This document shows positions 9,312 through 15,868 of a DNA stretch of 64,000 nt, piece by piece. Position numbers and translations under genes: made by a program. Location: contig NZ_WIAX01000017.1 in the NCBI RefSeq assembly GCF_009467795.1, positions 41,581 through 105,580 on the forward strand, read 5' to 3'. How positions within the stretch are numbered: position 1 is the first letter of the stretch; each line of letters starts with the position of its first letter. The notes beneath the pieces were generated by a model. The model searched no databases, had not been told where the DNA came from, and was given only the letters and a program-made list of their open reading frames with translations. Origin of the DNA: Nesterenkonia halophila (GTDB taxonomy: Bacteria > Actinomycetota > Actinomycetes > Actinomycetales > Micrococcaceae).

Positions 9312-10228
9312 TACTCATTCGTCGAACCAACCTCCGAGGACGTCCCCAAGACCGCTCCGATCATGCTTGCCTGCTCGGCGGGCAGGGCTCCGCGCACCAC
9401 GTCCGGCACCTGCTCCGTCGCCCCCATGGAGGCCGCGAGCTGGCGGCGCAGAGGGGGAAACAGCAGGTCTTCGGAGGCCGCCATGGCCCCGCCCACGACG
9501 AGACGATCCGCCTCGAACATCGACAGCCAGGGCGCGAGAGCCCGACCGAGCACCTGCATGCCGCCGACGAGAGACTCGGCGGCCTCCGGCTCGCCGACAC
9601 GCGCGCGGTCGGCGATCTCGGCGACGTCGGCGGACCGCCCCGTGCGCTCGCGGTACGCGCGCCGCAGCGCCCGCCGCGAGACCAGCTCCTCGAGGGGCGC
9701 GCCGTCGACGTCGGTGCGATGCAGTTCTCCGCCATCAGGAACTTCCGCTCCTTCGGTGACGCAGCGCCCCCTGTCGACGAAGGCGCTGCCAATCCCGGTC
9801 CCGAGCGTCACCGCGACACAGCGTCCGGCGCGCGCCCCCGCGCCTGACCGCCATTCCCCGAGACCGAAGGCTTCGGCATCGTTGATGAATCGCAACTTCG
9901 CCGGGTCCCACCCCCATCGCGCGGCGAGCCCAGCCCGCACATCCACTCCGCGCAGCCGAGCAAACTTCGCGACACCTCGGAAGTCGCCCACGCCGCGGAG
10001 GTAGTCGAACGGCCCCGGAACGGCCAGCGCCACGCGCCCGGCACGCCGGATGTGCTCGCGACCGCACCGGGCAATACGGTCCAGCAGGTCCCCGGCGTCG
10101 GCGTCGGCGTCGATCGACTCGCGCCGCTCACCGCGGATCCCGACGGAATCGACGAGGGCGCTCGACACATGAGTCCCCCCGATGTCGACGGCGGCGACAG
10201 GGCCCGATGCGCGCGGTTCGAAGGGCAT
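9311..10228 (-). CDS. ROK-family sugar kinase (probable mannokinase/glucokinase)
   Basis: The 305-residue protein has the ROK ATP-binding motif AAVDIGGTHVSSALVD at the N-terminus, the second-domain motif LRFINDAEAFGLGEW near residue 115, and the phosphate loop VTLGTGIGSAFVDRG. The usual ROK zinc-binding cysteine cluster is absent, so this is an atypical member; the equivalent of the GExGH motif reads GGELHR. There is no helix-turn-helix, so it is an enzyme rather than a repressor. GGAAGGATGG precedes the ATG. Divergent from the ManA-like gene across an operator, it probably phosphorylates mannose to mannose-6-phosphate for the neighbouring isomerases. Sugar specificity is inferred from context. 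Confidence 0.82.
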   Translation of the reverse strand: MPFEPRASGPVAAVDIGGTHVSSALVDSVGIRGERRESIDADADAGDLLDRIARCGREHIRRAGRVALAVPGPFDYLRGVGDFRGVAKFARLRGVDVRAGLAARWGWDPAKLRFINDAEAFGLGEWRSGAGARAGRCVAVTLGTGIGSAFVDRGRCVTEGAEVPDGGELHRTDVDGAPLEELVSRRALRRAYRERTGRSADVAEIADRARVGEPEAAESLVGGMQVLGRALAPWLSMFEADRLVVGGAMAASEDLLFPPLRRQLAASMGATEQVPDVVRGALPAEQASMIGAVLGTSSEVGSTNE

Positions 10229-10307
10229 GATTCCATCCTTCCGTAGTCATGCGCCGGGCGGACCATCGACATGGTGGACTGGGCCGCGACGGCTGTGGCA
10301 TCCTCGT

Positions 10308-10319
10308 GGTAACGATACC
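10308..10319. promoter_or_regulatory. LacI-type operator O3
   Basis: GGTAACGATACC, one base from a perfect palindrome and flanked by T and A to make a 14-bp site, lies 21 bp before the long ManA start and 80 bp upstream of the divergent ROK gene. It could control both. Confidence 0.72.
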
Positions 10320-10340
10320 AAGAACACGATCAGGAGCGAC

Positions 10341-12104
10341 ATGCGGATCCCAGCCAGCGCCGCCGCACGGAACTACGACAAGCAGCCCGTGATCGATGTC
10401 CCGGGGGACCATGCCGCTTGGAGCGGCCCCGCGGCCTGGTCGGCGCTCGCAGAGCACGCCGACGGCGGCACGATCGTCATCGACTCCTACCCCGGCAGCG
10501 ACATGCCTGCCCTCCTCGACGCCGCTCGCACGGCGCTTCCCGAGGCTGTCGTCATCGACGTCGAAGAGGACGCCGCGCTTCCTCCGAAGGAGATCTCCGC
10601 CCTCGTCGACGGCGACCTCACCGAGGACCGCGTCTTCGGGGTCATGTCCCATCATCGGCTCGAGGATTTCTACGATCCCGCGCGGCTCCGAGCACTGGCC
10701 GCCCAGGTCTCCGCCGCCCCCCGCCAGCACGTGCTCATCGGCTGGGGGGCAGCTCTGGTCCCGGTCGGACCGGCGACGCTGGTCCTGGCCGACCTCGCAC
10801 GGTGGGAGATCCAACAGCGGTTCCGCCGAGGGGCCGGGAACTGGCGCGCCGACAACGGCGAGGAGGATGCGCTGCGGAAGTTCAAACGCGGATACTTTGT
10901 CGAGTGGCGCACGGCCGACCGGCACAAGCTCACGCTCTTCGACCGACTGGACTTCCTCCTCGACACGAACGGCTCAGTCGACGAGGTCAAGGCGGTCACG
11001 GGGGACGCCTTCCGCGCAGGGCTCGACGCGGTGGTCTCGCGGCCGTTCCGCGTCGTCCCCTTCTTCGACCCCGGCGTCTGGGGCGGACAGTGGATGAAGG
11101 AGGTCTGCGGACTGGACCGCGAGGCCCCGAACTACGCATGGTGCTTCGACTGCGTGCCGGAGGAGAACAGCCTGCTACTCGGCGTCGGAGATGAAGTGCT
11201 CGAGGTCCCGGCTCTGAACGCGGTGATCAGCCGCCCGCGCGAGCTTCTCGGCCAGCGCACCTTCGCCCGTTTCGGCGCGGAGTTCCCGATCCGATTCGAT
11301 TTCCTCGACACCGTCGAGGGCGGGAATCTGTCGCTGCAGGTTCATCCGTTGACGGAGTACATCAAGCAGCGCTTCGGCATGAGCTACACCCAGGACGAGA
11401 GCTACTACCTGCTCGACGCGACGGATGATGCGACGGTCTATCTGGGGCTCAGGGACGGCATCGACCCGCAGGAGGTGGAGGAGGAGCTGCGCCTCGCCGA
11501 GACGGGAGAGACGACGTTCCCTGCGGAGCGATTCGTCAATGCCTTCGCCGCCCGGGCCCACGACCACTTCGCGATCCCCGCGGGGACGGTGCACGCCTCA
11601 GGAGCCGGTTCCATGGTGCTGGAGATCTCCGCGACGCCGTACATCTTCACCTTCAAGATGTGGGACTGGGGCCGCGTGGGACTGGACGGCGCCCCCCGGC
11701 CGATCCATCTCGATCATGCGCTGGCCAACGTCCAGTGGGACCGGACCACGGAGTGGACGCGGAGCCAGCTGGTCAATCCGGTCGAGCCATTGGCCGAAGG
11801 GCCCGGCTGGCGCGAGGAGCGCACCGGACTGCACGAGCTCGAGTTCATCGAAGTCCGGCGCCATTGGTTCACCGAGACGGTAGACCATGACACCTGCGGC
11901 ACCGTCAACGTGCTGAACCTCGTCCAGGGCACCGAGGCGGTCGTCGAGAGCCCCGGCCGGGCTTTCGCCCCCTTCATCGTGCACTATGCGGAGACCTTCA
12001 TCGTTCCGGCCGACGTCGGCGCTTACCGGATCCGCCCTCTCGGCGAGGGCGAGCATGCCACGGTGAAGGCCTCCGTCCGCGGCACCGCGAGGACGGGCTG
12101 CTGA
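10341..12104 (+). CDS. Long-form class I mannose-6-phosphate isomerase with N-terminal extra domain
   Basis: The 587-residue protein starts at the ATG after CAGGAGCGAC. The C-terminal part from about residue 236 (VVPFFDPGVWGGQWMK) is a type I phosphomannose isomerase cupin: SLQVHPLTEYIKQRFG and DESYYLLDA supply His and Glu metal ligands, and IPAGTVHASGAGSMVLEIS the second cupin His. The first 235 residues form a separate alpha/beta domain (TIVIDSYPG, HVLIGWGAAL, LADLARWEIQQRF, ALRKFKRGYFVEWR) that vaguely recalls nucleoside-kinase folds but has no P-loop; its role is unknown. The gene overlaps a conventional manA by TGATG. It interconverts mannose-6-P and fructose-6-P, or a related phospho-sugar, if active. 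Confidence 0.78.
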   Translation: MRIPASAAARNYDKQPVIDVPGDHAAWSGPAAWSALAEHADGGTIVIDSYPGSDMPALLDAARTALPEAVVIDVEEDAALPPKEISALVDGDLTEDRVFGVMSHHRLEDFYDPARLRALAAQVSAAPRQHVLIGWGAALVPVGPATLVLADLARWEIQQRFRRGAGNWRADNGEEDALRKFKRGYFVEWRTADRHKLTLFDRLDFLLDTNGSVDEVKAVTGDAFRAGLDAVVSRPFRVVPFFDPGVWGGQWMKEVCGLDREAPNYAWCFDCVPEENSLLLGVGDEVLEVPALNAVISRPRELLGQRTFARFGAEFPIRFDFLDTVEGGNLSLQVHPLTEYIKQRFGMSYTQDESYYLLDATDDATVYLGLRDGIDPQEVEEELRLAETGETTFPAERFVNAFAARAHDHFAIPAGTVHASGAGSMVLEISATPYIFTFKMWDWGRVGLDGAPRPIHLDHALANVQWDRTTEWTRSQLVNPVEPLAEGPGWREERTGLHELEFIEVRRHWFTETVDHDTCGTVNVLNLVQGTEAVVESPGRAFAPFIVHYAETFIVPADVGAYRIRPLGEGEHATVKASVRGTARTGC

Positions 12105-13360
12105 TGTTCGTCGGAATCACGAACGCTCCCCGACCCTACGTTTGGGGGTCCCGCACCCGCCTCGCCGAGTTCCTCGGACGCGAACCCAGCGGACACCCTG
12201 AGGCCGAGGTCTGGCTCGGGGCGCATCCCCAAAGCCCGAGTCGCATCCTCGATCCCTCGTCGACCGGCGGCCACGAACGCCTCGACACCTGGATCGCGGC
12301 CGATCCGGATCGCACCCTCGGAGTGGAACGGAGCTCGGACGAACTGCCCTTCCTCATGAAGCTGCTGGCGGCCGAGGAACCCCTGTCGATCCAGGTCCAT
12401 CCGGACGAGGAACAGGCTCGCGAGGGTTACGAGGCTGAGAACGCCCGGGGCATCCCCCTCGACCGACCTGAGCGCACCTACAAGGACTCCCGGCATAAAC
12501 CCGAGATCGCGCTCGCCGTCGACGCGCCGTTCGACGCGCTCGCCGGATTCCGCCCTCTGGACCGGACCCGCCTGCTGCTGCAGGAGCTCATCCGCCGGTC
12601 GACCCGTCGCCCCGAAGCCCGGCGCGAGCTCGTCGAGCTGGAGGCTCAGCTGGCCGGCCCCCCGGAACCCGTGCTGCGACGCCTCATGGATCGGTTCTTC
12701 GACGAGCGGGCGGCGCCTCCACTCCTCGACGCGGTGACCGACGCCGTCACGACGCCAGGAGGGTCGGGCGACTGGGGGCCGGAGATCAACACTCTCGCCG
12801 AGATCGCCCGAAGGCGACCCGGCGACCCGGGGCTGCTCGTCGTCCTGCTGCTGAACCGGATCACCCTGGAACAGGACCAGGCCGTCTATGTCGCGCCCGG
12901 GGACGTCCATGCGTATCTCCACGGCCTCGCCGTCGAGGTGATGGCGGCCTCGGACAACGTGGTGCGCGGCGGCCTGACGAGCAAGCATGTCGATGTCCCG
13001 GCGCTCCGACACATCGCGCGATTCCACGAGTCGCCTCAGCCCGTCCACGATCCGGATGTTCCTGCACATGGAGTCGCGGTCTACCGCCCGCGCGAGACGG
13101 ACTTCCAGCTCGCCGTGCTGGCTCCGTCGACGGGCCAGGGGGCCGGCGTCGAGTTGACCGGCCCCGCGATCGCCCTCGGCTTGTCCGGCGCACCACGGCT
13201 GAGCGGGCAGCACGAGACCACGTCCCTCGCACCGGGCCAGGCCGTCTATCTGACTCCCGACGAGAAGGTCGTCCACGCCGCCGGCCAGGGGCGGATCGCG
13301 GTGGCGATGCCGGGCGCTGACACCGGTCGCGCCGACACTGTGTTCAGCCCCCGGCGGTGA
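12104..13360 (+). CDS. manA: Mannose-6-phosphate isomerase, class I
   Basis: The 418-residue protein has the standard ManA layout. The N-terminus PRPYVWGSRTRLAEFLG is followed by AEVWLGAHPQSPS, LLAAEEPLSIQVHPDEEQAREGY with the Gln/His zinc ligands, the helical insert, and VAPGDVHAYLHGLAVEVMAASDNVVRGG. YKDSRHKPEIALAV supplies Glu. It catalyses mannose-6-P to fructose-6-P, the entry of mannose into glycolysis. Its start overlaps the stop of the long ManA-like gene, so both are made from one mRNA. Its 3' end overlaps the convergent Moco oxidoreductase by 17 bp. Two unlike isomerases in one operon is unusual; this one is the clearer housekeeping-type enzyme. Confidence 0.92.
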   Translation: MFVGITNAPRPYVWGSRTRLAEFLGREPSGHPEAEVWLGAHPQSPSRILDPSSTGGHERLDTWIAADPDRTLGVERSSDELPFLMKLLAAEEPLSIQVHPDEEQAREGYEAENARGIPLDRPERTYKDSRHKPEIALAVDAPFDALAGFRPLDRTRLLLQELIRRSTRRPEARRELVELEAQLAGPPEPVLRRLMDRFFDERAAPPLLDAVTDAVTTPGGSGDWGPEINTLAEIARRRPGDPGLLVVLLLNRITLEQDQAVYVAPGDVHAYLHGLAVEVMAASDNVVRGGLTSKHVDVPALRHIARFHESPQPVHDPDVPAHGVAVYRPRETDFQLAVLAPSTGQGAGVELTGPAIALGLSGAPRLSGQHETTSLAPGQAVYLTPDEKVVHAAGQGRIAVAMPGADTGRADTVFSPRR

Positions 13361-14945
13361 ACCCCACCTCGTGCCACCCGGTGGCGCCGTCCGGGACCGT
13401 TCCGCTGACCTCCTCGGTCTGGGTGACGCCGTCGCCGTCGGTGGCCCGGACCCGCAGCCGGTGCTGGCCGGCGGCGACGTCGTCGAGCACCAGGGAGAAC
13501 TGCCGCCAGGTGTCGATCCCGCCGGCGGCGGCGAGCTCGGCGGTCCGCCACTCGCCGTCGTCGAGCTGGACCTCCACGGCGGCGATGCCGCGATGCTGGG
13601 CCCAGGCGGTGCCACCGACGGTGACCTGCCCTGGCGAGACCCGAGCGTCGTCGCGCGGGACGTCGATCCGTGAGGCGGTCTTGATCGGACCGCGCGCCGA
13701 CCAGCCCCGATCGGTCCAATAGGCCGTGGCGTCGGCGAAGCGGGTGACCTCCAGCTCGACGACCCATTTGGTGGCCGAGACGTACCCGTAGAGCCCCGGC
13801 ACCACCAGCCGGGCCGGGAAGCCGTGCTCCGTCGGCAGCGGCTCGTCGTTCATCCCGACGGCCAGCAGCGCGTCGCGCTCATCGGTCAGCGCGGCCAGCG
13901 GGGTGGAGGCGGTGAAGCCGTCCGTCGAGCGGGAGAGCACCATGTCCGCTTCGTTCCGCGGCCCGGCCTCGGCCAGCAGCATCCGCACCGGAAGCCCCAG
14001 CCACTTCGCGTTGCCCACCAGATCGCCGCCGATCTCGTTGGAGACGCAGGCCAGCGTCACCCAGGCCTCGACCAGGTCGCGCTCGAGCAGCTCGTCGAAG
14101 TCGAGGGTGACCTCGCGCTCGACGAGTCCGTGGATGCGCAGCCGCCAGCTCCGCGGGTCGACGTCGGGCGGGGCGAGTGCGGTGTCGATGCGGTAGAAGG
14201 TCTCGTTCGGCGTGGCCCAGCCCGGCATGCCCGCGACGCCGGCGCCCACTCCGGACGGGCGCGGAGCGCGGCGCGCCGGCCGCGGCAGCGTGATCGTCTC
14301 GCGCAGCCGCCGTCCGGCATGCAGGACCGAGGCGCCGAGTCGGCCGGCGACGATCCCGGCCGCGCCGAGCACTCCGGCGGTCGCGGCCAGCCCGATCACG
14401 CTGCGGCGGCGCGGAGCCGATGCCGAGGACACGGCCGGGGAGGGCGGCGACGGCGATGACGGCGGCGAACCCGGCTGCGCCCCCGCAACGCGGGCTCCGC
14501 GGCGCACCAGGCCCTCCAGCACGAGCAGTCCGAGGACGATCCCGCCGACGGTCGGCAGCACCGCCGGAAGCCAGCCGATCCCGACGAGCCCGACCTCCGG
14601 CCGGGAGACGACGGCGGCGGCGAGTCCCAGGCCGACGCCGAGCACGAGGAGCCGGGCGATCACGCGACGGGTGCGGGCGAGCAGCCCGAGCGCGGCGGCG
14701 AGCGCCGTGGCGACGACACCCATGACCACGAAGAGTGCGATCTTGTCGGCGGTGCCAAAGAGGGTGATCGCCGCGTCCTTCAACCAGGCGGGGCTTGCGT
14801 CGATGACCACGGCTCCCAGAGCCAGCAGCGGCGATCCGTCCGGGATCAGCAGGCCGGCCAGCAGCTCCGCCGTGCCGAGGGCGGTCAGCGCGGCGGCGCA
14901 GCCGATCAGCGCGGCCGCGGGACGGGTCAGGCCGGGCTCCGCCAC
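13344..14945 (-). CDS. Membrane-anchored molybdopterin-dependent oxidoreductase (sulfite oxidase family)
   Basis: The 533-residue protein starts at GTG 14945 with GAGGAGG eight bases upstream. Four to five hydrophobic helices cover residues 8-150 and another follows RRRSVIGLAATAG near 186. From about residue 230 it matches the sulfite-oxidase fold: MPGWATPNETFYRIDTAL, then WVTLACVSNEIGGDLVGNAKW with the cysteine that binds the molybdenum cofactor, and TEHGFPARLVVPGLYGYVSATKWV. A dimerisation-type Ig domain is at the C-terminus. The natural substrate of these membrane-tethered actinobacterial proteins is not known; it lies beside nirD but 242 bp away behind a long hairpin, so shared function is unproven. 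Confidence 0.85.
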   Translation of the reverse strand: MAEPGLTRPAAALIGCAAALTALGTAELLAGLLIPDGSPLLALGAVVIDASPAWLKDAAITLFGTADKIALFVVMGVVATALAAALGLLARTRRVIARLLVLGVGLGLAAAVVSRPEVGLVGIGWLPAVLPTVGGIVLGLLVLEGLVRRGARVAGAQPGSPPSSPSPPSPAVSSASAPRRRSVIGLAATAGVLGAAGIVAGRLGASVLHAGRRLRETITLPRPARRAPRPSGVGAGVAGMPGWATPNETFYRIDTALAPPDVDPRSWRLRIHGLVEREVTLDFDELLERDLVEAWVTLACVSNEIGGDLVGNAKWLGLPVRMLLAEAGPRNEADMVLSRSTDGFTASTPLAALTDERDALLAVGMNDEPLPTEHGFPARLVVPGLYGYVSATKWVVELEVTRFADATAYWTDRGWSARGPIKTASRIDVPRDDARVSPGQVTVGGTAWAQHRGIAAVEVQLDDGEWRTAELAAAGGIDTWRQFSLVLDDVAAGQHRLRVRATDGDGVTQTEEVSGTVPDGATGWHEVGFTAGG

Positions 14946-15080
14946 GGCGTCGTCCTCCTCGATCCGGCGGCACAGCTCATGCTTGATCGTGCGCGCGGAC
15001 GGCCCCGCGGGTCAACGCGGCGCGGCCTGTGCCCCGCCCTGCGCGACGACGCCCTCGCCCCACGCCGTTCGTGAGGGGCC

Positions 15081-15147
15081 GAGATCCCCGAGTTCTCGCA
15101 GGATCACCGTGATACAGCGCGGTGATCCTGCGAGAACTCGGGATCTC
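15081..15147. terminator. 29-bp-arm hairpin downstream of nirD
   Basis: Arms 15081-15109 and 15120-15147 are complementary except for one bulged C, with a 10-nt loop. It sits between nirD and the Moco gene on the minus strand and has no T-tract. It probably ends the nirD transcript and insulates the next gene. Confidence 0.6.
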
Positions 15148-15187
15148 TAGGGACGCCCTGGGGGCTCCACGGCAGAAGCGGGCCGGC

Positions 15188-15583
15188 TCAGACGACGACG
15201 GCGATGCGGCCGGCCTCGTCGACGCGCACGGCGAAGACCTCCAGGCGCGGGCCTTCCTGGCTCAGGCACTCCCCGGTCTCCAGGTCGTAGACCTGCTTGT
15301 GGATCGGAGAGGCCAGCGTGGGCCGCCCCTGCTTCGTGCCGACGATGCCGCGGGCCATCACGTTGGCGCGGGCGACGTCGTCCCACTGCGAGACGGCGAA
15401 GATCCGGTCGCCGGGCACGCGGATCAGCGCGATCTGCACCCCGTCGACCAGGGCGGCCTCGCCGAAGAAGGGCTCGAGGTCCTCCAGCCGGCACACCACA
15501 TGTTCGGTGCCGGCCGGCGACGCCCCTCCCGAGGACTCGTCGGCGGTCTCGTGCGCAGTGCGGGCATCCAGTGCAGCTGTCAT
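15188..15583 (-). CDS. nirD: Nitrite reductase small subunit NirD
   Basis: The 131-residue protein has a Rieske-like fold (ICRLEDLEPFFGEAALVDG-type start, ALIRVPGDRIFAVSQWDD, LASPIHKQVYDLETGECL). The cysteine/histidine cluster ligands of true Rieske proteins are missing apart from the His in SPIHKQ, as is normal for NirD. The start was set at 15583, where the hexamer TAGCCT lies 7 nt upstream; an in-frame extension to 15688 lacks family similarity. It partners NirB in NADH-dependent reduction of nitrite to ammonium, but is transcribed divergently from nirB across a 285-bp regulatory gap rather than following it. Confidence 0.9.
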   Translation of the reverse strand: MTAALDARTAHETADESSGGASPAGTEHVVCRLEDLEPFFGEAALVDGVQIALIRVPGDRIFAVSQWDDVARANVMARGIVGTKQGRPTLASPIHKQVYDLETGECLSQEGPRLEVFAVRVDEAGRIAVVV

Positions 15584-15868
15584 GCCGACCAGGCTATGTC
15601 CGCGGCGTTTCCCCCATCGTGCCGCGGTGTTTCCCGCCGGTGAAACGTCCTTCATCCCGCCTGACTCCTCACCAGAGGACCTCGTCATCCTGGCTTTACA
15701 GAGGCGATACGGCCGGGAAATCGCCCCCGCCTAGCGTGGAATGCACCCGGAGTCGGGGACGGCGTCGCCGCAGATCTGCGACGGCCGCAGGCCGCGGCCG
15801 CACGGCGCCGATCGACCGCCGCGCCCTCCGGGGCGCCCGGCACCGACCGATCGCGAAGGGGAGTTCCG
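15584..15868. promoter_or_regulatory. Divergent nirD/nirB regulatory region
   Basis: The 285-bp spacer contains a minus-strand TAGCCT (15591-15596) 7 nt before the nirD ATG and a GTTTC-N8-GAAAC palindrome at 15629-15646. That palindrome resembles half sites bound by the nitrogen regulator GlnR. NnaR, encoded downstream, is another plausible regulator acting here. Confidence 0.4.
15629..15646. promoter_or_regulatory. Possible GlnR-like palindrome
   Basis: GTTTCCCGCCGGTGAAAC is an inverted repeat of GTTTC/GAAAC. The GAAAC half matches the better-conserved half of actinobacterial GlnR boxes, but the spacing is not canonical, so the assignment is tentative. Confidence 0.3.
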
